Shown: positions 18,843 through 28,416 of the stretch, one piece after another | Position numbering within the stretch: position 1 is the first letter of the stretch | Layout: each line of letters begins with the position of its first letter | Origin: Bacteroidota bacterium | GTDB lineage: Bacteria > Bacteroidota > Bacteroidia > Bacteroidales > SZUA-534 | Assembly (NCBI GenBank): GCA_003250355.1 | Contig: QKGS01000013.1 | Location: 1 to 43,145, forward strand | DNA length: 43,145 nucleotides | Direction of reading: 5' to 3' | The notes under the pieces: model-generated | Seen by the model: the letters and a program-made list of their open reading frames with translations, nothing else | Database searches by the model: none | What the model was told of the DNA's origin: nothing | Translations under genes and position numbers: made by a program

Positions 18843-19868
18843 TTATTTTATAAGGAATGAGAACTTGTCTGAGTTTTTTAAAGCTATTCCGGTTCCTCTT
18901 GCAACTGCATGCAATGGATCTTCTGCCACGTGGAACGGTATCTTTGTTTTTTCTTCAAGCCTTCTGTCTAAACCGCGAAGTAAAGCACCCCCACCTGCTA
19001 AAAATATACCTTTACTGTAAATGTCGGCATACAATTCCGGAGGAGTATGTTCAAGTGTTGCCAAAATAGCAGCCTCAATTTTACTGATCGACCTGTCAAG
19101 ACAATGTGCGATTTCCTGGTATGAAACAGGTATTTCCATTGGCAAAGCAGTCATTTGGTGAGGCCCGCGAACAACATAATCAGCCGGAGGCTCATCAAGG
19201 TCGGGAAGTGCCGACCCAACATTTATTTTTATCTCTTCAGCAGTACGTTCACCTATTTTAATATTGTGCTGATGACGCATATACTCTCTAATATCGGCTG
19301 TAAAATCGTCGCCGGCAATACGAATCGACTGATTAGAAACAATACCGCCAAGTGATATAACTGCAATCTCTGTTGTTCCTCCACCTATATCTACCACCAT
19401 GTGACCTTCCGGTGCTTCTACATCAACGCCCATACCTATTGCTGCTGCCATTGGCTCATAAATCATTAGCACTTCACGGCCACCTGCGTGTTCCGACGAA
19501 TCGCGAACCGCACGTATCTCAACCTCAGTACTACCCGACGGTATGCATATTACAATTTTAAGAGCCGGATTAAATATCTGCGTCTTGTTTTTATTCATCA
19601 TCTTAATCATGCCGCGAATCATCTTCTCGGCAGCATCAAAATCGGCAATTACACCATCACGTAGCGGACGAACAGTCTTAATATTTTCGTGAGTTTTACC
19701 ATGCATTTGGCGGGCTTTCTCACCTATCGCTATTAGCTTTTTTGTAGTGTTGTCAATAGCAACAATTGAAGGTTCATCTACTACAATTTTATCGTTGTGA
19801 ATAATAATTGTATTGGCTGTACCCAAATCAATAGCAATTTCTTGTGTTAAAAAGGAAAATAGTCCCAT
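18843..19868 (-). CDS. mreB: Actin-like cell-shape protein MreB
   Basis: 341 aa from ATG 19868, chosen because it gives the standard start MGLFSFLTQEIAIDLGTANT; a longer frame begins inside the 3' end of purH. The ATPase fold motifs are present: phosphate 1 (IDLGTANTII), phosphate 2 (VVDIGGGTTEIAVIS), and the adenosine motif (GIFLAGGGALLRGLD). MreB forms membrane-bound filaments that direct sidewall synthesis. It lies 16 bases after purH, as is usual in Bacteroidota, and ends 15 bases before a strong terminator hairpin. Confidence 0.97.
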   Translation of the reverse strand: MGLFSFLTQEIAIDLGTANTIIIHNDKIVVDEPSIVAIDNTTKKLIAIGEKARQMHGKTHENIKTVRPLRDGVIADFDAAEKMIRGMIKMMNKNKTQIFNPALKIVICIPSGSTEVEIRAVRDSSEHAGGREVLMIYEPMAAAIGMGVDVEAPEGHMVVDIGGGTTEIAVISLGGIVSNQSIRIAGDDFTADIREYMRHQHNIKIGERTAEEIKINVGSALPDLDEPPADYVVRGPHQMTALPMEIPVSYQEIAHCLDRSISKIEAAILATLEHTPPELYADIYSKGIFLAGGGALLRGLDRRLEEKTKIPFHVAEDPLHAVARGTGIALKNSDKFSFLIK

Positions 19869-19884
19869 AGTTTCTATTGATATA

Positions 19885-21471
19885 TTAATGTTTAAAATGT
19901 CGTTTTCCTGTAAATACCATTGCAATTCCAAAATCGTCGCAAGCACCTATAACCTCTTCATCGCGAATGCTTCCGCCCGGTTCTACAATATACTTAATGC
20001 CATACTCATTGGCTACTTCTATACTATCTTTGAATGGAAAGAAAGCATCAGATATAAGAACAGCCTCTTCTATATTTACACTCTCTTTTAGCTCAAAACG
20101 AGGTATAGTTAACCAGCGTAAGCTATCGAGCCTGTTTGGCTGCCCCATTCCTGCTCCTGTAAGCCAATAAGAGCCATCAGAGTTTTGAGTAACAAGTGCT
20201 ATTGCATTACTTTTTAAATGCTTACATGCCTGTGTTCCGAATTTTGCAAGATCAAGCTGCTTGTCATTAAACTTTTTCTTAGTTACAGGCTTATATTCAG
20301 CGTCCATACCTTCGTCTTCGTCCTGAATAAGTATTGCTCCGCTAACCGAACGGATAAGTTTTTCACCTGTTATTTCAGGTTTTACAGGTGTTTCAAGTAA
20401 GCGTAAATTTTTTTTCTTTGCAAATATCTCTTTGGCTTCGGTGCTAAATTTAGGTGCTATTATTATTTCAACAAATTTATCAGCAAACCATTGCGCAATA
20501 TCTCCTGTTACTTCCGATGTAAAACCGATAATACCGCCAAATGCTGAAATAGGATCACCGGCCCAAGCCAGCTCAAGAGCCTTTTGTGTATTGTCGGCTA
20601 CGGCTAAGCCACATGGGTTTAAATGCTTTATTACCGCAACAGCACTTTTGTTTTGAATGCCCGAAACAGCATGATATGCATCGCTTACTGCTTTCCATGC
20701 AGCATCAGCATCGAGCATATTGTTATATGAAAGTGCTTTCCCTTGTAGTACTGAGGCATTTGCTAAAGTACTATCGGAATTTGAATTGTTGTATTTGTAA
20801 ATAGTAGCACTCTGATGTGGATTTTCGCCATAGCGGAGTACTTCGCCATCGTTTAAGCTAATTCGTTCTGCAACTTTGTTATTGCTTGGCGCAAAATAAG
20901 TTGAAATTGCACTATCGTAGTGCGATGATGTTTGAAAAGCTTCGCCGGCAAAAGCTTTACGTTGCTCTAAAGTTGTTTCGCCATTTTGAGAATTTAGTAT
21001 CTCCAAAAGTGCTCCGTATTGCTTCATTGAGCTTACTATTAAAACATCTTTGAAGTTTTTTGCTCCGGCACGTATCAATGATATACCGCCTATATCTATT
21101 TTCTCAATAATATCTTGTTCACTTGCACCGCTCGCTACTGTCGCTTCAAATGGATAAAGGTCAACTATAACCAAATCTATTTCGGCAATTTCATATTTTT
21201 TAAGTTGTTCAAGGTCGCTCTCATTTTCACGACGGGCTAATATTCCACCAAAAACTTTAGGGTGTAATGTTTTAACTCTTCCCCCTAAAATTGACGGGTA
21301 ACTTGTTAAGTCTTCAACTTGCGATACCGGGCATCCAAGTTTCTCTATAAAATCGTATGTTCCCCCTGTTGATACTAAATTTACTCCTAATTCGTTAAGT
21401 TTTTTAATAATTGGCTCAAGGTTATCTTTGTGATATACAGATACCAAAGCACTTTTGATCTTTTTTGTCAT
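19885..21471 (-). CDS. purH: Bifunctional AICAR transformylase / IMP cyclohydrolase
   Basis: 528 aa from ATG 21471 (MTKKIKSALVSVYHKDN). A longer frame to 21528 would run into the promoter and is rejected. The N-terminal IMP cyclohydrolase part has STGGTYDFIEKLG and GRVKTLHPKVFGGILARR. The C-terminal AICAR transformylase part has RYGENPHQSATIY, KHLNPCGLAV, DPISAFGGIIGF and the terminal EPGGSIRDEEVI. It catalyses the last two steps of IMP synthesis using 10-formyl-THF. First gene of the purH-mreB transcription unit, so nucleotide supply and cell shape share a promoter. Confidence 0.97.
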   Translation of the reverse strand: MTKKIKSALVSVYHKDNLEPIIKKLNELGVNLVSTGGTYDFIEKLGCPVSQVEDLTSYPSILGGRVKTLHPKVFGGILARRENESDLEQLKKYEIAEIDLVIVDLYPFEATVASGASEQDIIEKIDIGGISLIRAGAKNFKDVLIVSSMKQYGALLEILNSQNGETTLEQRKAFAGEAFQTSSHYDSAISTYFAPSNNKVAERISLNDGEVLRYGENPHQSATIYKYNNSNSDSTLANASVLQGKALSYNNMLDADAAWKAVSDAYHAVSGIQNKSAVAVIKHLNPCGLAVADNTQKALELAWAGDPISAFGGIIGFTSEVTGDIAQWFADKFVEIIIAPKFSTEAKEIFAKKKNLRLLETPVKPEITGEKLIRSVSGAILIQDEDEGMDAEYKPVTKKKFNDKQLDLAKFGTQACKHLKSNAIALVTQNSDGSYWLTGAGMGQPNRLDSLRWLTIPRFELKESVNIEEAVLISDAFFPFKDSIEVANEYGIKYIVEPGGSIRDEEVIGACDDFGIAMVFTGKRHFKH

Positions 21472-21527
21472 TGAAATTATCCGATTTCTGTTTTTATAAC
21501 GAAGGCATCCCTTCTGTAAAATTGACA

Positions 21528-21535
21528 CAAATATA
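21528..21535 (-). promoter_or_regulatory. Candidate -7 box (TATATTTG) for purH-mreB
   Basis: The minus strand reads TATATTTG, an exact TAnnTTTG match, placed so that transcription would begin about 50 bases before the purH ATG at 21471. A T-rich stretch lies upstream, but no exact TTTG -33 box. Confidence 0.5.
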
Positions 21536-21689
21536 ACAACTTAATACCTAAAAAAGCACATTATTTTCACACTAAAACACTTAGCTATCAACAAATAATT
21601 GTTAATTATAACAAAATGCTTCTTAGTATTAAGTTGCTGTGTTATGTATTTTTTTTAAAAATGAATCGGATATTATTTGAATATTATGA

Positions 21690-21729
21690 AAAATAAGTAC
21701 TAGGGGGGTTAACCCATAGTGCTTATTTT
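21690..21729 (-). terminator. Terminator overlapping the end of the Crp/Fnr-family gene
   Basis: AAAATAAGTACTA (21690-21702) pairs with TAGTGCTTATTTT (21717-21729) with one wobble. The stem contains the last codons of the minus-strand gene ending at 21709, and on that strand it is followed by a T-rich run. Confidence 0.6.
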
Positions 21730-22410
21730 ATTAAGCTTTTCAGCGTTCTCAATTCTTATTTTTTTGCCGGAAAGTGATATTACACCCTCTTCGGCAAATG
21801 CCGACAATGTTCTTATTGCATTTGAGGTTGTCATATTTGAAAGGTTTGCAATATCTTCTCTCGACAAGTACACATTAAGAGTGCAATTATCCTTTTCGTA
21901 TCCATAAGTGTCTTTAAGAAAAATAATGGATTCGGCCAATCGGCCTCTTATGTGTTTTTGAGTTAGGGTAACAGTTCGTAACTCAGAAAAACCTAGATTA
22001 GCTGCCAGCGAATTAATTATTCCCAAAGCAAACTTACTGTTTTCATGTATTAATTTTAGTAGATCGCCTTTTTTAATAACAATTACTGTCGACTCTTCAA
22101 TAGCTACGGCACTGGTTATGTGAGTTTCATTAGCGAACAAAGCTCTGTAGCCCATAAGGCCATAGGGCTTTATCATACGAACTATCTGGTCGCGATGACC
22201 AACTCCTTCTCTGAATATTTTCACTTTTCCTTCAGCTAAAATAAACAGACCGGTAGGAACATCACCATCTTTGTAAAGCACGTCGTTTTTTTTATAATGC
22301 AAACTCGTATGATTATGTCTTACATAATCATTTTGCTCATTAGTGAGCAATGATAACAGAGAATCTTCCGACGTGAAACACTTTTCATAAATTGCTTCAA
22401 TCACTGACAT
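21709..22410 (-). CDS. Crp/Fnr-family transcriptional regulator
   Basis: 233 aa. Residues ~20-140 form a cyclic-nucleotide-binding-type beta-roll (GDVPTGLFILAEGKVKIFREG, SAVAIEESTVIVIKKGDLLKLI). A long dimerisation helix leads to a C-terminal winged HTH (VYLSREDIANLSNMTTSNAIRTLSAFAEEGVISLSGKKIRI) that fits HTH_Crp. No N-terminal cysteine cluster for an Fnr iron-sulphur centre is present, and the phosphate-binding RxS motif of true cAMP-binding Crp is not clear, so the signal is unknown. A perfect palindrome at 22437-22451, 26 bases upstream of the ATG, may be its own operator. Confidence 0.9.
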   Translation of the reverse strand: MSVIEAIYEKCFTSEDSLLSLLTNEQNDYVRHNHTSLHYKKNDVLYKDGDVPTGLFILAEGKVKIFREGVGHRDQIVRMIKPYGLMGYRALFANETHITSAVAIEESTVIVIKKGDLLKLIHENSKFALGIINSLAANLGFSELRTVTLTQKHIRGRLAESIIFLKDTYGYEKDNCTLNVYLSREDIANLSNMTTSNAIRTLSAFAEEGVISLSGKKIRIENAEKLNKISTMG

Positions 22411-22436
22411 TGGGCTTTTGTTTTTTAGTTTATTGC

Positions 22437-22451
22437 GTCTGTTATACAGAC
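22437..22451. promoter_or_regulatory. Palindromic operator candidate upstream of the Crp/Fnr-family gene
   Basis: GTCTGT-TAT-ACAGAC is a perfect inverted repeat of 6-base arms with a 3-base centre, placed 26-41 bases before the ATG at 22410. The site is in the expected place for autoregulation by the dimeric regulator encoded next to it, but it does not match the classical CRP or FNR consensus. Confidence 0.45.
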
Positions 22452-22721
22452 AATTTGGTTTCTAGTATAAAAATACTTAAAAATCACAATATTAGTTAAT
22501 TATACTGCCGTTTTTTTCTCTTTTTTTAATTCAAGTATGCTCAAGTCTTGAAAATATTAGCCTTACAAAAGTTTATTCTAAGTGATGTATTTTTTACTAT
22601 TTATCAATACTAAAAAGCAATAAATTAGAAGTAACTTATAAATGAATCATTTACGATTATTTTACGTATATAATACTAAAATGTGTTTTTTAACACTATT
22701 TTTAAATTGATTTTACAGTAA

Positions 22722-22748
22722 AATATGTATTTGAATAATATGTATTTG
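22722..22748 (+). repeat. Direct repeat AATATGTATTTG x2 before the PAS-protein gene
   Basis: AATATGTATTTG occurs at 22722-22733 and 22737-22748 (period 15), ending 22 bases before the ATG at 22771. The TATTTG portions resemble the -7 promoter element with altered spacing, so these may be overlapping promoter sequences or a regulator site. Confidence 0.45.
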
Positions 22749-22770
22749 CAAAAGCATAAAAAATGGTTTT

Positions 22771-23604
22771 ATGGAAGAATTTAGAATAAAATTCAAAGAG
22801 AGTATTGGTATTGATAATCAGGCTTATAGATTGTTTGAAGCTGTTTTTCACAGCTCGTCGAATATTATGATGATACTTGATAAAGACAGCACTATTGTGC
22901 ATATAAATAAAAGTGGTGTAAAAGCAATTAGAAAGCCACTTGATCAGATATTGGGTTCACGTGTAGGTGAAGTTTTTAATTGCGTTGAAGTAGAAACAGG
23001 TTGTAATAAATCGGATAATTGCAAAAACTGTAGTGTTAGAAATGCTTTTAACTTTACTCTTTCAACCGGTGATGAGAAAAGAGATTTATATTCGGAGTTG
23101 AATATCTGGGATCTTGATACAACTATTAAGAGTTTGCCTGTTTTAATTACTACAACCGACCTGACATTAAACAACGATAAGTATGTACTACTCATATTAA
23201 ATGATATTACCGAGCTAAAGGAGATAGAAAAGCAATTGCTAAAAAGTAAAAGCAAATTGCGTGATGTAAGAAATAAATACAAGGTGGCATTTGAAACCAG
23301 TCCCGATGCTATAAATATAACTAAATACACCGGCGAATATATTGATGTAAATGAAGGGTTTGAATTAATGACCGGATATTCTAAAGATGATGTGTTGGGA
23401 AAAACCTCTTTTGATATTAAAATATGGGACAACATAAGCCAAAGAGAACAAATGCTTGAAGCTTTTAAAAAAGATGGCAGCGTAACAGATATGCCTGCCG
23501 TATTTAAATGTAAAGATGGCTCTAAGAAAAATGTTTTACTTTCTGCAAAATACGTTGAAATAAAACGCATTCCTCATATATTATCTATAATAAGAGAAGT
23601 GTAA
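22771..23604 (+). CDS. PAS-domain protein with no output domain
   Basis: 277 aa containing two PAS domains and nothing else. PAS-1 (~25-150) begins HSSSNIMMILDKDSTIVHINKSG and carries a cysteine-rich insert, CVEVETGCNKSDNCKNC, a pattern also seen in PAS domains of anaerobe sensor kinases. PAS-2 (~170-277) starts FETSPDAINITKYTGEYIDVNEGFELMTGYS and ends in its last beta-strand at the C-terminus. A short coiled-coil helix joins them. There is no kinase, GGDEF or HTH domain, so signalling must pass through a partner protein. The cysteine cluster could bind a metal or sense redox state; this is inference. A bidirectional terminator overlaps the stop codon. Confidence 0.82.
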   Translation: MEEFRIKFKESIGIDNQAYRLFEAVFHSSSNIMMILDKDSTIVHINKSGVKAIRKPLDQILGSRVGEVFNCVEVETGCNKSDNCKNCSVRNAFNFTLSTGDEKRDLYSELNIWDLDTTIKSLPVLITTTDLTLNNDKYVLLILNDITELKEIEKQLLKSKSKLRDVRNKYKVAFETSPDAINITKYTGEYIDVNEGFELMTGYSKDDVLGKTSFDIKIWDNISQREQMLEAFKKDGSVTDMPAVFKCKDGSKKNVLLSAKYVEIKRIPHILSIIREV

Positions 23605-23646
23605 ATACAAGCCACAGTGTAATTCCTATTGGCTTGTATTTTGTTT
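23603..23646. terminator. Bidirectional terminator between the PAS gene and rlmD
   Basis: AAATACAAGCC (23603-23613) and GGCTTGTATTT (23631-23641) form a perfect 11-base stem, with TGTTTTT after it on the plus strand. On the minus strand the run beyond the stem is weaker. Confidence 0.75.
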
Positions 23647-23653
23647 TTATAAA

Positions 23654-25054
23654 TTATTTCTTTACAAGCAACACTACATTTTCAACATGGTGAGTATGAG
23701 GAAACATATCGACCGGTTGAACTTTTGCCACCTTGTATTTAATATCGAGTAATTCCAAATCGCGAGCCTGAGTGGCCGGATTACAACTTACGTAAACTAT
23801 TTTTTCAGGTTCACAGAATAGTATTGTTTCCACAACGTCGTTATGCATACCTGCTCTTGGCGGATCGGTTATAATTACATCAGGCTTGCCGTGTTTTTCA
23901 ATAAATTCACGATTTAAAACATCTTTCATATCGCCGGCATAGAATTTCGAATTACTTATATTGTTGTTTTTTGCATTAATCTTAGCATCACTTATTGCAT
24001 CTTCTACATATTCTATCCCTATTACTTGCTTTGCATATTTGGCAACAAACAGAGCGATAGTTCCTGTTCCTGTATATAAATCGTACACAAGTTCATTGCC
24101 GCTAAGTGATGCAAAATCGCGAGTTATTTTATATAGCTCATATGCCTGTTCGGAGTTTGTTTGATAAAATGATTTTGGCCCTATTTTAAATTTCAAACCC
24201 TCCATTTCTTCATAAACTTCAGTGGCACCTGAATAACAAAGTATTTCTTGATCTGCTATTGTATCGTTAAGTTTTTTATTTATAACATATAGCAATGAGG
24301 TTATTTTATTGCCAAATTCATTTTTAATATGATTCAGAAGTTTTTCAATTTTTTCTTTGTCGTTGTATCCGAATATTACTATTAACATAACCTGCCCTGT
24401 TGATGTGGTTCTAATAATAATGTTTCGTAAAAATCCTTCATGTATTCGTTGGTTATAGAATGTATATCCATTTTCTTTTGCAAATTTACGAATGCTTAAG
24501 CGAATTTCATTTGAAGGTTCGGGCTGCAAATAGCAATGCTTTATATCTAATATTTTATCAAATAATTTTGGTATATGGAATCCCAAAGCATCGGTATCAA
24601 TGTGTTCTGCATCTATCTCATCTTTAGAGAGCCAGCGATTACATGAGAATGTATATTCAAGTTTATTGCGGTAATATTGAGTTTTTTTACTTCCTACTAT
24701 TGGATCAAACGGAGGAAGTTCAACTTTACCAATTCTCTTAAGAGCATCTTCAACCTGTCTGTGTTTAAAGGCTATTTGTTTTTCGTAAGGTAACATTTGC
24801 CATTTGCATCCGCCGCATACGCCAAAATGTTCACAAAATGGCTCCAGCCTATCGGCTGAGTATTCGTGTATTTTTTCAACACGTGCTTCCATATAGCGTT
24901 TGCGCTTTTTTGTAACCTGAAGGTCAACTACATCGCCCGGTATAACATACGGCGCAAATACTACACAATCGTTGTAATATGCTATTGCTTTCCCCTCTGC
25001 TGCAATATCTTCAATTACTACCCTTTCAATTAATGGCTTATTTCTTCTTCCCAC
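23654..25054 (-). CDS. rlmD: 23S rRNA (uracil-C5)-methyltransferase, RlmD type
   Basis: 466 aa starting at GTG 25054 (MGRRNKPLIERVVIEDIAAEGKAIA). An N-terminal TRAM RNA-binding domain is followed by the iron-sulphur cysteines in CEHFGVCGGCKWQ. The SAM-binding core has VYDLYTGTGTIALFVAK and DVIITDPPRAGMH, and YVSCNPATQARDLELL carries the catalytic cysteine. These define the RumA/TrmA family, which makes m5U in rRNA or tRNA with SAM. Bacteroidota proteins of this kind are annotated as RlmD (U1939), but the exact target cannot be fixed from sequence. Confidence 0.92.
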   Translation of the reverse strand: MGRRNKPLIERVVIEDIAAEGKAIAYYNDCVVFAPYVIPGDVVDLQVTKKRKRYMEARVEKIHEYSADRLEPFCEHFGVCGGCKWQMLPYEKQIAFKHRQVEDALKRIGKVELPPFDPIVGSKKTQYYRNKLEYTFSCNRWLSKDEIDAEHIDTDALGFHIPKLFDKILDIKHCYLQPEPSNEIRLSIRKFAKENGYTFYNQRIHEGFLRNIIIRTTSTGQVMLIVIFGYNDKEKIEKLLNHIKNEFGNKITSLLYVINKKLNDTIADQEILCYSGATEVYEEMEGLKFKIGPKSFYQTNSEQAYELYKITRDFASLSGNELVYDLYTGTGTIALFVAKYAKQVIGIEYVEDAISDAKINAKNNNISNSKFYAGDMKDVLNREFIEKHGKPDVIITDPPRAGMHNDVVETILFCEPEKIVYVSCNPATQARDLELLDIKYKVAKVQPVDMFPHTHHVENVVLLVKK

Positions 25055-25131
25055 AATTCTTGCATTAAAATTTTTTGCAAAGATTGTAAAAAAGAGAAAC
25101 TGATTAAATTTTTTGCAAAAAAATATTTGTT

Positions 25132-26064
25132 TTAGAATTCCAAATTAAGAATTTCAATAGCTGAGGCTTTGTCTCGTTTAAGCTGCTGACGTAAAGCATC
25201 AATGTCATCGAACTTATATTCATCTCTTATTTTGCGCAGTATACTTACTCTGATATGTTTATTGTAAATATCGTCGCAAAAATCGAACAGATGAACTTCT
25301 ATTATTAACTTTTCCGATGTTTCATCAATAGTTGGCCTTGTGCCAATATTCATCATGCCATTGTATATTTTATCGTCAAATGTAACTTTTGCAACATATA
25401 CTCCTTTTGCAGGAATAAATTTATCGTCTTGGGGTTCAATATTTGCAGTAGGAAAGCCTAATTTATTGCCTATATGCTGACCTTTAATTACTGCTCCTGA
25501 AACAAAGTATGGATGCCCGAGTAATTTTGCCGATTCAAACAGTTTTCCTTCGGTAAGTAGCTTTCTGATGAAACTTGAACTAAGCTTTCCTTCTTTAACT
25601 TTCAATTCGGAGTGTATATATAGTAAAAAGTCGTATTTTTTGCTTATCCCTTTAAGTTGTTCAAAGCTCCCTTCTTTGTTTTTGCCTATTGTATTATCGT
25701 GTCCAACAAGCATCCCTTTCATATTAATTTTGTCAATAAGCATTTGTTTTACAAAATCTTCGTATGAAAGTTGCGAAAATTCTTTTGTAAAAGGGATAAT
25801 AACTAAATGATTAATTCCGGCACTTTCTATTAGTGCAATTTTTTCATCGAGAGTTGTAAGTAGTTCAAGCCGTTTCTCAGGTTTTAGTACTTTTATAGGG
25901 TGTGGACTAAAAGTAATTACTACAGTTTCACCTTTCGATAGCCGTGCAATATTATCGAGTTGGCGCATTACCTCAAGGTGTCCGCGATGCACACCGTCAA
26001 ATGAGCCAATTGTAACTATTGGGTTTTTTGCATCAAAATTATCTAAGTTGTCCCAAATTTTCAT
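25132..26064 (-). CDS. ribF: Bifunctional riboflavin kinase / FAD synthetase
   Basis: 310 aa, standard for RibF. The N-terminal FAD synthetase (nucleotidyltransferase) domain has GSFDGVHRGHLEVM with the HxGH-type motif, ITFSPHPIKVL and VGHDNTIGKNKEGSFEQL. The C-terminal riboflavin kinase domain has GHPYFVSGAVIKGQ, KLGFPTANIE and GMMNIGTRPTI. It makes FMN and then FAD from riboflavin and ATP. No FMN riboswitch is visible upstream. It is divergent from the RCK gene, with a 124-base gap. Confidence 0.95.
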   Translation of the reverse strand: MKIWDNLDNFDAKNPIVTIGSFDGVHRGHLEVMRQLDNIARLSKGETVVITFSPHPIKVLKPEKRLELLTTLDEKIALIESAGINHLVIIPFTKEFSQLSYEDFVKQMLIDKINMKGMLVGHDNTIGKNKEGSFEQLKGISKKYDFLLYIHSELKVKEGKLSSSFIRKLLTEGKLFESAKLLGHPYFVSGAVIKGQHIGNKLGFPTANIEPQDDKFIPAKGVYVAKVTFDDKIYNGMMNIGTRPTIDETSEKLIIEVHLFDFCDDIYNKHIRVSILRKIRDEYKFDDIDALRQQLKRDKASAIEILNLEF

Positions 26065-26166
26065 ATTGCTGTAACGATAAATTATTTTAAAACTATGCCG
26101 ATTGGTTATGAAATGTAAATTTACTCATTACTTTTTTAACTCTTTAGAGTAATGTGTAAAAAATTA

Positions 26167-26174
26167 TAAATTTG
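26167..26174 (+). promoter_or_regulatory. Candidate -7 box (TAAATTTG) for the RCK gene
   Basis: TAAATTTG is an exact TAnnTTTG match 14 bases before the ATG at 26189, giving a leader of about 10 bases. An inverted repeat CATTACT...AGTAATG (26126-26132 and 26148-26154) lies just upstream and could be a regulator site. Confidence 0.45.
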
Positions 26175-26188
26175 AGAAAAAAACACCA

Positions 26189-26905
26189 ATGCAAAAGAAT
26201 TATGAAATACTAACCGGGCATACCATAATATGTGGATATGGAAGGAATGGAAAGCAGACAGTTAAAGAGTTAATGAGTCATAATCATAAGGTATTGGTTA
26301 TTGAAAAAAATGAAGCTGCAATTAATGAGATACGTACATTTCCGGAAGTTTATTATTTAATTGGCGATGCTACTGCCGACGACGTTATGAAAGCTGCATA
26401 TGTTTCGCAGGCAAGTGCTATGATTACCACCTTACCTAACGATGCCGACAACTTATTTGTGGTACTAACGGCTCGCATACATAACGAACGTATGCCAATA
26501 GTTTCAAGAGCATCGGAGCGAAAAATATGCAAGAAGTTATCGGCTGCCGGTGCAAATGAAGTAATAATGCCCGATATGCTTGGAGGTCAGCGTATGGCTC
26601 AACTTGTGTTGGAGCCCGATATTGTTGAATTTGTTGATTATATTTTACTGCAAGATGCCGACCAGGTTAACCTTGAAGAGTTGTCGGTAAAATACCTTGA
26701 CCGAAGCTTTATAAACAAAAGTATAAGGGAATTGAATATTCGAAATGTGTCGGGAGCCAATATTATTGGATTAAAAACTTACAACGACAAGTATGTACTT
26801 AATCCTCCATCTGATTTTCAGTTAGAACAAGCAAGTCACATTTTTGCATTGGGCAAGCCTGAACAAATATCGAAGCTTAAAGAGCTAATTACAAAAGGGG
26901 AGTAA
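26189..26905 (+). CDS. Stand-alone RCK (TrkA-N/TrkA-C) NAD-binding regulatory protein
   Basis: 238 aa. Residues 11-135 are a Rossmann RCK_N domain: CGYGRNGKQ (GxGxxG at 16-21) with Glu39 ending the second strand, which favours NAD(H). Residues ~150-236 are an RCK_C domain (LEELSVKYLDRSFINKSIRELN...GANIIGLK). In related Bacteroidota proteins this sequence is the cytoplasmic half of a two-helix potassium channel (MthK-like). Here there is no pore: the stretch before the ATG has an in-frame stop and belongs to the divergent ribF promoter. It may therefore be a separate gating subunit, similar to KtrA/TrkA, for a transporter encoded elsewhere. Confidence 0.85.
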   Translation: MQKNYEILTGHTIICGYGRNGKQTVKELMSHNHKVLVIEKNEAAINEIRTFPEVYYLIGDATADDVMKAAYVSQASAMITTLPNDADNLFVVLTARIHNERMPIVSRASERKICKKLSAAGANEVIMPDMLGGQRMAQLVLEPDIVEFVDYILLQDADQVNLEELSVKYLDRSFINKSIRELNIRNVSGANIIGLKTYNDKYVLNPPSDFQLEQASHIFALGKPEQISKLKELITKGE

Positions 26906-27018
26906 AAACATATTGTCATTTTTTTACTGCGCTATACAAATCATTCAAATAAGACTCAAAATTAATATCTTATCGATTAGCTTAGTTATTACATTTTTTG
27001 ATCGGATTCGATATTAAA

Positions 27019-27047
27019 AAAAAGGAAGCCATTAAGACTTCCTTTTT
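27019..27047 (-). terminator. Terminator after gapA
   Basis: AAAAAGGAAG (27019-27028) pairs with CTTCCTTTTT (27038-27047) as a perfect stem with a 9-base loop. Reading leftward from gapA the stem is followed by Ts; the rightward reading also has Ts, so it can serve the RCK gene too. Confidence 0.8.
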
Positions 27048-27067
27048 ATATATATCATGTCTGATAA

Positions 27068-28416
<1,349 letters not shown>

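Larger units (their letters stand above)
22411..22770. other. 360-bp divergent intergenic region between the Crp/Fnr gene and the PAS gene
   Basis: No gene is visible. It is AT-rich and holds a perfect palindrome near the Crp/Fnr start and a 12-base direct repeat near the PAS-protein start, both listed separately. The remainder shows T-runs (22510-22530) but no convincing hairpin or RNA gene. Confidence 0.6.

Noticed and set aside
19869-19946. Longer mreB start
   Set aside because: It would extend into purH and add residues not seen in MreB; ATG 19868 gives the family's usual start.
21472-21528. Longer purH start
   Set aside because: The extra residues do not resemble PurH and would place the start inside the -7 box.
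26065-26110. FMN riboswitch ahead of ribF
   Set aside because: The leader is short and shows none of the conserved RFN-element stems.
26065-26188. Frameshifted or truncated channel pore upstream of the RCK gene
   Set aside because: The stretch has an in-frame stop, no hydrophobic reading frame and is shared with the divergent ribF start.
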